A stretch of DNA of 44,852 nt from assembly GCA_021846505.1 (NCBI GenBank), contig JAJZWV010000029.1:1-44852 (forward strand), given 5' to 3'. The notes below the pieces were generated by a model. It did no database searches. It was given only the letters and a program-made list of their open reading frames with translations, and was not told the DNA's origin. The stretch's first letter is position 1. Each line of letters begins with the position of its first letter. Positions 1-8,505 of this stretch are shown piece by piece. The translations under genes were made by a program, and so were the position numbers. Source of the DNA: Bacillota bacterium (GTDB lineage Bacteria > Bacillota > Sulfobacillia > Sulfobacillales > JAIMBI01).

Positions 1-125
1 TCACGCACGGTTAGATGAGGGGGCGCTGGAAACGGGGCAGGGTGGGGCGAGTGAGGCACTGTCCACCGAAAGGGACCGCCACGGCTGGGCCTGACCTACA
101 CGACCGCGCCAGCGCTCTACTCTAC
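1..125 (+). ncRNA. 3' end of a group II intron (domain V remnant and domain VI), cut by the window edge
   Basis: The first bases (tcacgcacggtta) look like the 3' strand of a group II intron domain V, which usually ends in CACGTACGGTTC. They are followed by the G-rich run that normally comes after it (gatgagggggc). A stem pairs ggcgctgg near 22-30 with ccagcgctc near 109-117, and the segment closes with ctctactctac at 115-125, a typical intron 3' end. No intron-encoded reverse transcriptase is visible because the 5' part lies outside the window. The domain assignment is by pattern recognition, not by a covariance model. Confidence 0.5.
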
Positions 126-241
126 TGAGGGGGGTACGGGCCCAAGGCGACCAGGCCGGTTCACCGACAGGCACTGGCCCGAAAGGGCCAGCAACCGCTA
201 TTGGTGCTATGGCTACCGCCGCCAAGGCCCGTATCTACCTA

Positions 242-300
242 CCCAAAATCAGCAGGCGACATTTCCCCAGATCAGCAGTCTCATTTCCCCAGATCAGCAC
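242..300 (+). repeat. Left terminal repeats of the IS21-like element (three copies)
   Basis: Three copies of a 14-bp unit, ccccagatcagcag or close variants, begin near 242, 265 and 287. They are spaced about 22-23 bp. Such iterated sites are known IstA transposase binding sites in IS21 elements. The outermost copy is the most diverged (cccaaaatcagcag). Confidence 0.8.
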
Positions 301-441
301 CAGGGGAATCCTGGTGGGATCGGGGTGGCCGGTCACCGGCCTCAGGGGGAACCGGTCCGCCGGATCGCGAAGCGAGCCGGTGGGGCGGAACGCCCCTAAA
401 GGAGGGAACCGGGCATGCGCGCCATGGGGAGGAGTGAATCC

Positions 442-1663
442 ATGGAGATTCGAGACCGTTTCCAGCACGGGATGCGGGTGAGTGCCATCCGTCGAGAAAC
501 GGGGCGGGACCGCCAGACGATTCGCGAGATCGTCACCGCGGCGGCGCCCCGCGCGGACCACGGGTCCGCGCGGGGCGCCGCAGCCCCGCTTCCTCGACGC
601 CTACACCGAGTATATCCGTCAGCGCACCCAAGAAGGGTGCGGGAACAGCGTGGGGGTGTTCGACGCGATGCGCGCGCCAGGGTATCCGGGCGGCCTGACC
701 CTGGTGCGGGCCTTCATGGCGCGGCGGCGTCCCGTGATGACCCCTGTGCCGGTGGTCCGTTACGAGACGCCGGCGGGACGCCCGGCCCAGTGCGACGGGG
801 CGGCCTTTGGGGAAACGGAGGCCCCCGACGGCACCGTTCGCAAGCTCTGGGCCTTCGTCTATACGTTGAGCTATTCCCGCTGCTTGTACGGGGAGTGCGT
901 CCGGGACACCACGCAGGACACCCTGCTGACGTGCCTGGAGCACGCCTTCGCCCACGGCGGCGGGGTGCCGGAGGAGATCCTGTCGGACCACAGGCGCCCC
1001 ATGGTGTTGGCCCATCCGCGGGGCGGCCCCGTCACCTGGCATCCCCGGTTTCTCGCCTGCGCCCGCTTCCCGGGGTTCGTGCCGACAGCCGCGGAAGCGT
1101 ACCGGGCCCAGACCAAAGGCCAGGGGGAGCGCCCCCTTCGGTACCTCCGCGGGACCTTCGGGCCCCGGGTGCGCACGGTGGTGGACGACGCGGACTGGAA
1201 TCGCCCGGGGGCCCACGGGGTGGCCACGGTCGCGGACGCGCGGATCCACGCCACCCTCCACGCCACGCCCGCCCGCCGGCGGGCGGCGGACACGGCGGCG
1301 CTCACGCCGTGGCGCCCCGACCACCCGTACGCCTCCAGTGAACAGCGTCCCCGGCGGGTGGGTGCGGACGGCCTGGTGGCGGTCGACGGCCATGCCTGGC
1401 GGGTGCCGCCGGCTTACGTCGGCCAGACCGTCACCGTGCCACGCACCCGCGACGGCGGGTGCGTCATCCGGGTCGGGACGACGGAGTTGGTGCGCCATGG
1501 CCCGCCGACCGGTGCCCACGCCGTGGTGACGGGGGATGTGCCCGCCCCCACCCCGGGCCCGACGGCGACGGTCGCGGCCACGGGCCGCGGGCGGTTGGTC
1601 TTGGCCGCGCCCGACGTCGCGGCGCAGTCCCTCGACCAGTATGCGGCGGGGAGGCCGTCATGA
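442..1663 (+). pseudogene. istA: istA, IS21-family DDE transposase, frameshifted
   Basis: IstA cuts and joins the element ends with a DDE integrase fold. The N-terminal helix-turn-helix (MEIRDRFQHGMRVSAIRRE) starts at ATG 442 behind GGAGGAG at 428-434. It is read in frame until about 560-590. The rest, RFLDAYTEYI onward, continues in a frame one base over, so a single frameshift splits the gene. Catalytic positions look kept in the second part: the Asp in AQCDGAAFG, the Asp in ILSDHRRPMV (usually DN) and the Glu in KGQGERPLRY. The C-terminal beta-barrel region with DGLVAVDGHAWRVP is intact to the stop. Its stop overlaps the istB ATG at 1660 (ATGA), the usual IS21 arrangement. Programmed frameshifting is not expected in this family, so decay is the simpler reading. 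Confidence 0.8.
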
Positions 1664-2459
1664 CGCCGGTGCGGGACGCCTGGTGTGCCCGGCTTCCGCT
1701 GGGCGAAGTGGGCCGGTGGGCCGCCGCCCGGGCGGCGGCCGCGGCGGCGGCGGAGACCCCGGACCACCGCCGACCTCACGGACCTCCTGCCAGCGGAGGC
1801 GGACCGGCGCCAGCAGCGGGACCATCACGTCACGGACCCCGCGGGCCCCTCTTCCGTATCGCAAGACGCTGGACCCGTTTGACTTCGCGTTCCCACCCCG
1901 CGGGGACGAACGGCCGGGGCGCGAACGGGCCACGCTGCCGTGGGGGGATGCCGCCGGGAATCTCGTGGTCCTCGGCCCGCCCGGCGTCGGCAAAACCCCT
2001 CTCGTCGTGGCGCTGGCCCTCGCGGCCATTCCGGCCCGGGCCTCCGTGTACTTCATCACGGTGCAGGCCTGGGTGGCCGACCGGCGCCAGGCGTGGCAGG
2101 AAAACCGCTTCGCCCAACGTCTGGCGGTGTACACGCGCCCCAAGCTCCTGGGCATCGATGAAGTGGGCTACCTCGCGCTCGACCGGGTGGAGGCGAACCT
2201 GTTGTTCCGCGTGGTCAGCGCGCGGTACGAAACGGGCCGCCGGGCGCTCCCGTCCCACAAAGGCTTCAGCGAGTGGGGCGCAGGGTGTGGGGATCCAGTG
2301 TTGGCGACGGCCATTCTCGACCGCCTCCTGCACCATGCCACGCTCCTGACCATGTGGGGCGAGTCGTATCGGTTGAAAGACAAGAAGCGGGCGGGGACCT
2401 GGGGCGGCCCGCCGGCGGGGCCGGGGGGACCGTCGGCGCCCCCCGTGTCGCCCGCCTGA
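1660..2459 (+). pseudogene. istB: istB, IS21 helper AAA+ ATPase, frameshifted at least twice
   Basis: IstB is the ATPase that selects target DNA and activates IstA. The start at ATG 1660 overlaps the istA stop. The opening MTPVRDAWCARLPLGEVG is in one frame. The expected helix (DLTDLLPAEADRRQQR) appears in a second frame from about 1770. The ATPase core appears in a third frame from about 1840. Core motifs are clear there: Walker A GPPGVGKT, Walker B LLGIDEVGYL, and the family tail FSEWGAGCGDPVLATAILDR with GESYRLKDKKR. Two shifts within about 70 bp make a functional product unlikely. Confidence 0.8.
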
Positions 2460-2538
2460 CAGGGGGCGTCCCCCGACGGACTCCTCAGGACGCGATCTGA
2501 CACCTCGTGTCATCCCCCAGAGGAAGGAGGAGACCTCG

Positions 2539-2933
2539 ATGGCTTGTGTTCGGTGGCGCGGGGGCTGTGCGCAACTCCTGGCCACGGTGTGGGCGGACGG
2601 GCACCCCCGCCAGCTCCTGTTGACAAACGTGTCCGGGTGCTCGGCCCCGGCGGCGTTGTGCGAGGCCATCGCCGCGCGGTTCCCGACGCTGACGGTGGAT
2701 GGGGCGGCGGTGGACCGGGCGTAGGCGGCAGCCCCGCCTGGAGGCCCGCCGCCAACGCCCCGGCGCGCCTGTGGGCCGAGACGGCCCACGATCTCCACAC
2801 CTGGGCCCTCACGGCCGCCTTCGTGAGTGAACGGACGGCCCTGGAGGGGGCGGCGAGCGTGCTGACGCTGTGGGCGGCGCGCCGGCCGGGCTCGGGCTCG
2901 GGCCCGCCCTCCCCGGACGCGCCCCGACCCTAA
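2539..2933 (+). pseudogene. Broken small passenger ORF inside the IS21-like element
   Basis: A 61-codon ORF starts at ATG 2539 with a strong ribosome binding site (gaaggaggag) at about 2522-2531 and stops at 2724. The reading can be continued in another frame to 2933 (AWRPAANAPARLWAETAHDL onward), which suggests one longer gene broken by a frameshift. The first part (VWADGHPRQLLLTNVSGCS) is not recognised with confidence. Its place between istB and the right end makes it a passenger or accessory gene of the element. It could also be chance coding in GC-rich DNA. Confidence 0.35.
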
Positions 2934-3023
2934 CTCGCCCCGACCCCCACGTCCCCCGCCCGCACCCCTGCGGGCGGGGGACTCCGTCGAGGGCGGCCTG
3001 CGCTCTCGCCTAGGAATTCCCTG

Positions 3024-3127
3024 GTGCTGATTTGGGGAACTGTGTGTTGGCGTTTTGAGGAAATGTCACCTGCTGATCTGGGGAAATGTGCGTTGGCGAT
3101 CTGGGGAAATGAAGATTGCTGTTGACA
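3024..3127 (-). repeat. Right terminal repeats of the IS21-like element (four copies)
   Basis: Four units related to ctgctgatctgggg begin near 3024, 3047, 3070 and 3093 with an exact 23-bp period. They are the inverse complement of the left repeats. The second unit (ttggcgttttgagg) is diverged. The outer tip reads TGTCAACAGC on the minus strand, starting at 3127. Confidence 0.8.
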
Positions 3128-3403
3128 CAGTGCGGTGCCCACCAGCACGAGGTTTGGTGCACATGTCGGCGAGCACAGCCACTGGATGAGGCGTTGCGGG
3201 GCACCCATATTTGGGGCAGCGGGACGGTCTGCGGGGGCTCTCAGCGCATCGAGAAGGGTCCGATGGGCTCGGAGGAACCCGAGCCCGCCGATCTGGCCTC
3301 ACTCACATACCCATAGGGTCGAGCGAAATGAGTATCAGGGTCCGGGAGAGCGTTGGCTCGTGGGGCGGGCTGCGTCGGTTGCAAGAGACGAGTCGACCTT
3401 CGC

Positions 3404-4177
3404 TCAGAGAGGCTTGCCCTCAAGGTGGGAGACACCTGAGCGCGTCACGGCCGTCACCAAGATCCGGTACTTCAAAAAGGTGCCGTCGGGCAATAGCGCC
3501 GCGCGTGTGGGCGCGGGCCAGCCCGCCATGTACTGGAAAGCGGCCTGGCCCTCCGGGGATCCAGGATGGACGGGCGACAGCCATTCTTCCCGCGTCATCG
3601 GCTCGACCGTCACTTCTAGCCACTCCAGCCCAAATCCAGCGTCCAGCAGATAGCTGACCCACTGGTCCGCGCTCTGCGCGGCCTGGTGCGAGGGGTCGCG
3701 AAGCCGCTCCAGGTGATTGAGCGCGTCTAAGTTGGCCACCGGCGCGGTCATGTCGGAGATGCCGAGCCGCCCCCCCGATGCCAGCACGCGGCGGCACTCT
3801 TGGAGCACGCGCGGCAGATTGGGGAAGTGGTGGGCAGCCCGTCGGCACACCACCACATCGAAGGCGCTGTCCTCGCACGGCAGCGAGGCGGCGTCCGCCG
3901 CCACCCAGCTGATGGGGTGGGCCAGCGTGCGCTCGCGCTCGGAGGCCTGGGCCACCTGAAGCATTTCCGGGGTGAGATCGGCGCCGGTGACCTCGAGGCC
4001 GCGCTCGGCCAGCTGAAAAGCGACGTGGCCGGGGCCGGTGGCAATGTCCAGCGCGCGCTGACCCACCTCGAGGTGGAGCGCGTCCAGCAGGCGAGCCAAG
4101 TCGCTTCCGCGCGCGTGCCGCGCGCTCTGGGCGTAGTCCTGGGCGTGCTGGCCAAAGTACCGCTGAATCTCGTTCAT
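3404..4177 (-). CDS. Class I SAM-dependent methyltransferase (UbiE/YcgJ-like)
   Basis: A 257-residue protein of the Methyltransf_11/UbiE-like group, which moves a methyl group from S-adenosylmethionine to an unidentified small molecule. The SAM-binding motif I is ALDIATGPGHVA, followed by the acidic motif GLEVTGADLTPEM. The later SAFDVVVCRRAAHHF and VLASGGRLGISDM segments are typical of the family. The start is taken at ATG 4177 because GGAGGAG lies about 7 bases upstream; a longer reading to 4357 has no such support. It is transcribed away from the LysR regulator at 4345, and the palindrome at 4295-4311 between them suggests control by it. The substrate cannot be told from sequence. Confidence 0.85.
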   Translation of the reverse strand: MNEIQRYFGQHAQDYAQSARHARGSDLARLLDALHLEVGQRALDIATGPGHVAFQLAERGLEVTGADLTPEMLQVAQASERERTLAHPISWVAADAASLPCEDSAFDVVVCRRAAHHFPNLPRVLQECRRVLASGGRLGISDMTAPVANLDALNHLERLRDPSHQAAQSADQWVSYLLDAGFGLEWLEVTVEPMTREEWLSPVHPGSPEGQAAFQYMAGWPAPTRAALLPDGTFLKYRILVTAVTRSGVSHLEGKPL

Positions 4178-4294
4178 AAGATCGCTCCTCCAGCCTTTTT
4201 CGATCTTCTTCGGTTTGGATGCCATGCGGGCCACCCAGTGGTGCTCTACTGTACGGCACAGGGGCCGTCCCTTGCGGATGATCGTGCAAGTGTG

Positions 4295-4311
4295 GTTGCA
4301 TAGATTGCAAC
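4295..4311. promoter_or_regulatory. Palindromic operator between methyltransferase and LysR genes
   Basis: The sequence GTTGCATAGATTGCAAC has perfect 6-bp arms around a 5-bp centre. It contains the T-N11-A pattern of LysR-type regulator sites and lies in the divergent intergenic region just before the LysR gene. An outer gcaagt/acttgc pair nearly extends the symmetry. Use by the adjacent LysR protein is inferred. Confidence 0.6.
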
Positions 4312-4344
4312 TTGCCAGCGGGACCGAGACGGAGGCGAGATGGA

Positions 4345-5238
4345 GTGAGGTTGCCAAATTTGGACTTGAAGGACTTGGCGCTGGTGGCGGCGCTGGCGGA
4401 CAGCCGCCACTTGGGCCGTGCCGCTCGCCACGTGGGCTTGTCGGTGTCGGCAGCCAGCCATCGGCTCACACAGCTGGAGTCCCGGCTGGGGGTCGCTCTC
4501 TTTCGCCGAGGCGCCTCTGCGATGGACCTGACCGACCACGGTGTTCGCTTGGTGGTGGAGGCGCGGCGCGCGCTGGATGCCGCGGAGGCGGCCGAAGCGT
4601 CGGTGCGCCACGAGCACCCGGTTATGCGTGTCGGGTCGGCTTGGCTCATGGCCACCACCTGGCTGCCGCCGCTCTTAGCTTCGCTCACCCACACGTATCG
4701 TGACCGCGTCACCGAGGTGACGACGGGCCGCTCCCGGGAAGTGGCGCGGTGGGTGGAGGAGGGGCGGGTGCGCGTGGGACTGGTGCGTGCCACCGAAGCG
4801 CGTCCGGGAGTGAAGGCGTTTGTGGTAGGCGCCGACCCGGTGGTGCTGGTCGCCCCCGCCGGGCACCCCTGGGTCCGGAGGGCCCCCACTCCCGAGCAGC
4901 TGGCAGAGGCAGCCTTTGTGGAGGTGTCGCGGGACACTGGCTTTGGCGAGTTTGTGGCGGATGCTCAGCACCGGTTGGGCATTCAATGGCCGACGGCGGT
5001 GCGCGTGGACCATTTGGAAGCCGCCCTGGCGCTGGTGGAAGCCGGGGTTGGCCCGGCCCTGCTGCCCCGGTCCCTGGTAGACCGCCGGGGAGCTGGCGGC
5101 GCGGCGGAGGTGGCGGTGGCCGGGCTGGAGTGGCCCAGGCGCCCATTGGCCCTGGTCATTCGGGCGGGAGACACGCTGCCGGCCTGGGCTGAGGCATGGC
5201 CCGCTCTCCTGAGGCGGCTGGTGCAGCGTCAGGACTGA
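4345..5238 (+). CDS. LysR-family transcriptional regulator
   Basis: A 297-residue regulator. The N-terminal winged helix-turn-helix is clear (LGRAARHVGLSVSAASHRL, then LESRLGVALFRR), followed by an effector-binding domain of normal length. GTG 4345 is chosen because GGAGG lies about 10 bases upstream; TTG 4351 or an upstream TTG at 4312 are alternatives. The gene is divergent from the methyltransferase and its 3' end overlaps the convergent hydrolase gene by 10 bp. Family members usually bind the shared intergenic region and repress themselves while activating the neighbour with a small-molecule co-inducer. The ligand here is unknown. Confidence 0.9.
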   Translation: MRLPNLDLKDLALVAALADSRHLGRAARHVGLSVSAASHRLTQLESRLGVALFRRGASAMDLTDHGVRLVVEARRALDAAEAAEASVRHEHPVMRVGSAWLMATTWLPPLLASLTHTYRDRVTEVTTGRSREVARWVEEGRVRVGLVRATEARPGVKAFVVGADPVVLVAPAGHPWVRRAPTPEQLAEAAFVEVSRDTGFGEFVADAQHRLGIQWPTAVRVDHLEAALALVEAGVGPALLPRSLVDRRGAGGAAEVAVAGLEWPRRPLALVIRAGDTLPAWAEAWPALLRRLVQRQD

Positions 5239-6068
5239 GGCGGGCTGGTGATGGGATGCCGCTCCAGGAAGTCCAGCAGCAGATGGTTCACGAGCCCGGG
5301 GGTTTCGATGTGGGGCAGATGGCCCGCGTTTTCAATGACCGTCAGCTCGGCGGTCGGGACGCGACCGGCCAGGGCGCGCCCATACTCGATCGGCACGATC
5401 TGGTCGTGGCGGCCCCAAATGAGCAGCACGGGCATGGTGAGCCGGGCCAAGTCGCCGGTGCGATCCGGCCCGATGGGTGACGCGCTCAGATAGCGCCGAA
5501 ACGCCTCTCGCCCGCGGTTCAGGGCCTGCGCGTCCGCAAGGGTCCGGTAAGGTGTGGTCCGCCGGTACTGGTCCGGGTCGTGCACAAGCTCCTGCAGGTA
5601 CCGGTCCGGTGGAATCTCCAGCGGATTCTTGGGGGCCATCCCTTCGATGAGCACGGCCACGGCGTCCAGCAGCACCAAATGGGACACCCGCTCGGGGCGG
5701 CGAATGGCCGCCGCGGCGGCGACGCGCCCCCCCATGGAGTTGCCCCCGACCACGGCGCGGGCAATCTCCAGCGCGGCCATCCAATCCAGCAGCACCGGGC
5801 CCAGGTCGTCGACGGTGCGGACCCCCTCGATCCACGGGGAGTCGCCGTGGCCCGGGAGATCCGGCGCCAACACCCGAAAATGATTCGACAGTCCCTCGAG
5901 CTGATACCAGAACGCTTTGCCCGTGCCGCCGCCGCCGTGAAGCAGCATGAGGGGATAGCCGGTGCCGGCCTCCCAGTGGCTCATGGTGGCGCCGCGGACC
6001 GCAGTGGTCACGCGCTGGAGGGGGCTCGGGGCGTTCCACGTCCCGCTGCCGTCGTGATGGGTGGCCAT
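5229..6068 (-). CDS. Alpha/beta-fold hydrolase
   Basis: A 279-residue alpha/beta hydrolase of the MhpC/dienelactone-type group. Visible elements are the oxyanion segment LLHGGGGTG, the nucleophile elbow GGNSMGG, the acid region LLIWGRHDQIVP and the catalytic His in IENAGHLPHIETP. Ser, Asp and His are therefore all in place. ATG 6068 is preceded by GAAAGGGG at a good distance; the longer reading to 6089 has none. The gene stands alone behind a likely -10 (TACAAT, 6167-6172) and a perfect palindrome at 6124-6142. The substrate, an ester, lactone or C-C bond, cannot be assigned. Confidence 0.88.
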   Translation of the reverse strand: MATHHDGSGTWNAPSPLQRVTTAVRGATMSHWEAGTGYPLMLLHGGGGTGKAFWYQLEGLSNHFRVLAPDLPGHGDSPWIEGVRTVDDLGPVLLDWMAALEIARAVVGGNSMGGRVAAAAAIRRPERVSHLVLLDAVAVLIEGMAPKNPLEIPPDRYLQELVHDPDQYRRTTPYRTLADAQALNRGREAFRRYLSASPIGPDRTGDLARLTMPVLLIWGRHDQIVPIEYGRALAGRVPTAELTVIENAGHLPHIETPGLVNHLLLDFLERHPITSPPQS

Positions 6069-6123
6069 AGAAAATCCCCTTTCACACATTCACGGATCGT
6101 GGCTGCTGGTGTCTGCCGCCGCG

Positions 6124-6142
6124 GTTCGGCATATTGCCGAAC
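6124..6142. promoter_or_regulatory. Perfect palindrome in the hydrolase leader, probable repressor site
   Basis: GTTCGGCATATTGCCGAAC has 8-bp arms around a 3-bp centre. It lies about 56-74 bp upstream of the hydrolase start and just downstream of a TACAAT box at 6167-6172 (minus strand). The position suits a repressor operator. No cognate regulator is recognised from the motif. Confidence 0.6.
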
Positions 6143-6200
6143 ACTTTTCCGCTGATTGTGCCCTCAATTGTAGCGCACTTAATGGGGTGCCAGCATGCAA

Positions 6201-6234
6201 ATCCGCGGGCCAGTCGGAGGACCGGCCCGCGGAT
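6201..6234 (-). terminator. Hairpin terminator after hppA
   Basis: An 11-bp perfect stem (atccgcgggcc at 6201-6211 with its complement at 6224-6234) and a 12-base loop lie 28 bp downstream of the hppA stop. There is only a short T run after it on the minus strand, so termination strength is uncertain. Confidence 0.55.
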
Positions 6235-6261
6235 GCTTGTCGGCCAAACAGCCGCGCACGG

Positions 6262-8289
6262 TCAGAGGCGAATCAGATAGTGCAGGGCGAACACCGGGCC
6301 AATCAGGAGGGCCACGATGTTGACCACCTTGATCATGGGGTTGATCGCCGGGCCGGCCGTGTCTTTGTAGGGGTCGCCCACGGTATCCCCAGTGACCGCC
6401 GCCGCGTGAGCCTCCGTGCCTTTGCCGCCGTAGTGGCCCTCTTCAATGTACTTCTTGGCGTTGTCCCAGGCACCGCCCCCCGCCGTCATCTGCACGCCGA
6501 GGAACAAGCCGGTGACAATGACTCCCACCAGCAGGCCGCCCAGGGCCAGCGGCCCCAGCAGCGCGCCGACGATAATCGGGGCCAGCACGGGAATCAGCCC
6601 GGGCAGCACCATTTCCTTCAGGGCGGCGCGGGTGACGATGTCCACCGAGCGCGCGTAGTCCGGGACGGCGGTGCCTTCCATGAGGCCCTTAATCTCCCGA
6701 AACTGCCGGCGCACTTCTTCCACTACCGCCATGGCCGCGCGCCCCACCGCCTCCATGGCCAGGGCGCCAAAGAGAAAGGGCAAAATCCCGCCCAGGAACA
6801 GCCCCACCAAAACCAGGGGGCTTTCGAGGCTGAAGGCGAGGTGCAGATGGTTTTTCACCGCCAGCTCCTGGGTAAAGGCCGCAAACAGCACAATCGCGGC
6901 GAGGCCGGCGGATCCAATCGCGTAGCCTTTGGTGACGGCCTTGGTGGTGTTGCCCACCGCGTCCAGCGGGTCGGTGATGGCCCGCACCTTCTCGTCCATT
7001 CCTGACATCTCGGCAATGCCGCCGGCATTGTCGGTGATGGGGCCAAACGCATCGATGGTGATGATGATGCCGGTCATAGACAGCATACCCATGGCGGCGA
7101 CGCCCACCCCGTAGAGCCCCAGGCCAAAGTGCGTGCCCAGCACGTAGGACCCGAGGATGCCTGCCACAATGACCAGCACCGGAAGCGACGTGGACTTCAT
7201 GCCCACCGCAAGCCCGGTGATGATGTTGGTGGCGTGGCCGGTCTGGGACGCGGCTGCGATGCGCCGCACCGGGCCAAAGCTGCTGGAGGTGAAGAAGTCG
7301 GTGATGTACATGATGAGCACGGTCACGGCCAGTCCCACCAGCGCGGCTCCAAACAGATACGGCCAGTGCGGCCCGCCGATGATGTCCTGCGACACCAGCC
7401 AGAAGCCGACGGCCGAGAGAATCACGGTGACCCACAGGCTGGTGTACAGCGTGCCCATGATGCCTGCGCCTTTGGGGGTGCGAAGCGCTAGCACCCCGAT
7501 GATGGAGGCGACAATGGCGACCCCGCCGATGTACAGCGGGTACAGGATCACACTCATGGAGGGATGCGTGAGGTAGCCCAGCACCATGGCCGCGACGGCG
7601 GTCACGGCGTAAGTTTCAAACAGGTCGGCGGCCATGCCCGCGTCGTCGCCGACGTTGTCGCCGACGTTGTCCGCAATGACCGCCGGGTTGCGGGGGTCGT
7701 CTTCCGGGATGCCCGCCTCCAGCTTGCCGACGAGGTCGGCGCCGACGTCGGCGGCCTTGGTGTAAATGCCGCCGCCCAGGCGGGCGAACACCGAAATCAA
7801 GCTGGCGCCAAAGCCGAAGCCCAAGAGGTCCGCGGGTGCGGACGCAAAGCGCGCCGAGATCGACAGGCCGAGGAGGCCTAGGCCCACGACAAACAGGCCG
7901 GTCACGGCGCCGCCGCGAACGGCCACCCGGAGGGCCGAGGCTAAGCCGCCGTTGGCAGCCTCCGCGGTCCGCACGTTGGCGCGCACCGAGACGCTCATGC
8001 CGATGTAGCCGGCGCTGGCGGATAGCGCGGAGCCAACCAGAAAGAAAATCGCCGTCTCCAAATTCAGCACCAGCCAAATAACGAAAAACAGCACGATAGC
8101 GACCATGCCAATCGTCCGGTACTGACGGTTCAGAAACGCAAAAGCGCCATCTTGAATGGCTTTGGCGATGCGCTGCATCACCTCGGTGCCCGCTGGCAGC
8201 CGCACAATCCAGCGAATCAATACGCCCCCGTACGCGAGCGCTAGAAGGGCAGCCACAATCGGGAACACGAGATCGCCCCAGGTTGCCAT
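6262..8289 (-). CDS. hppA: Membrane proton-pumping pyrophosphatase, K+-independent type
   Basis: A 675-residue integral membrane enzyme that hydrolyses pyrophosphate and exports or stores protons. Many hydrophobic helices run through the whole protein. The substrate-binding signature [18 protein letters not shown] is followed by [20 protein letters not shown]; the second acidic cluster is near the C terminus ([14 protein letters not shown], then [18 protein letters not shown]). The segment [15 protein letters not shown] carries Lys where K+-dependent enzymes have Ala, which marks the K+-independent H+-pumping class. The gene stands alone. It is transcribed from a TTGACG-17-TACAAT promoter, with GGAGGG about 13 bases before the ATG. 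Length is normal and no defect is seen. Confidence 0.97.
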   Translation of the reverse strand: MATWGDLVFPIVAALLALAYGGVLIRWIVRLPAGTEVMQRIAKAIQDGAFAFLNRQYRTIGMVAIVLFFVIWLVLNLETAIFFLVGSALSASAGYIGMSVSVRANVRTAEAANGGLASALRVAVRGGAVTGLFVVGLGLLGLSISARFASAPADLLGFGFGASLISVFARLGGGIYTKAADVGADLVGKLEAGIPEDDPRNPAVIADNVGDNVGDDAGMAADLFETYAVTAVAAMVLGYLTHPSMSVILYPLYIGGVAIVASIIGVLALRTPKGAGIMGTLYTSLWVTVILSAVGFWLVSQDIIGGPHWPYLFGAALVGLAVTVLIMYITDFFTSSSFGPVRRIAAASQTGHATNIITGLAVGMKSTSLPVLVIVAGILGSYVLGTHFGLGLYGVGVAAMGMLSMTGIIITIDAFGPITDNAGGIAEMSGMDEKVRAITDPLDAVGNTTKAVTKGYAIGSAGLAAIVLFAAFTQELAVKNHLHLAFSLESPLVLVGLFLGGILPFLFGALAMEAVGRAAMAVVEEVRRQFREIKGLMEGTAVPDYARSVDIVTRAALKEMVLPGLIPVLAPIIVGALLGPLALGGLLVGVIVTGLFLGVQMTAGGGAWDNAKKYIEEGHYGGKGTEAHAAAVTGDTVGDPYKDTAGPAINPMIKVVNIVALLIGPVFALHYLIRL

Positions 8290-8329
8290 AAGTTAGGGGA
8301 TGCCCTCCTCTCATCGAGTGCCGCAATTA

Positions 8330-8358
8330 ATTGTAGGGAAGGGGTTTGGAAGCGTCAA
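8330..8358 (-). promoter_or_regulatory. hppA promoter (TTGACG-17-TACAAT)
   Basis: On the minus strand a -35 box TTGACG (8353-8358) and a -10 box TACAAT (8330-8335) are separated by exactly 17 bp. Transcription would start near 8323, about 33 bases before the ATG. This matches the housekeeping sigma consensus closely. Confidence 0.8.
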
Positions 8359-8505
8359 CAATCAAACAATCGCTGGCCGCGGGGCCGCGGGGCCGCTGGC
8401 TGCGGCCGGCGCCGCAGTGCAGGAGGACTATACTGGGACCAGCGCCGCAGGGTCGGCAGCGGGCCGGACACCAGGAGTCGAACGGTCGAAGGGCAGGGGT
8501 GCCAA

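Larger units (their letters stand above)
242..3127 (+). mobile_element. Decayed IS21-family insertion sequence
   Basis: The element carries the istA-istB pair of IS21 elements. Its ends hold multiple short repeats in inverted orientation. The right end has four 14-bp copies starting near 3024, 3047, 3070 and 3093, about 23 bp apart. It ends outside with the complement of TGTCAACAGC at 3127, a plausible IS21 tip. The left end has only three copies, near 242, 265 and 287, matching the three inner right copies; the expected fourth copy and outer tip (around 198-241) are not recognisable. Both transposition genes are frameshifted, so the element is probably immobile on its own. The left boundary is therefore uncertain. 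No flanking target duplication could be confirmed. Confidence 0.8.

Noticed and set aside
3420-4937. 505-codon minus-strand frame over the methyltransferase and LysR genes
   Set aside because: A shadow frame across two divergent genes with clear families.
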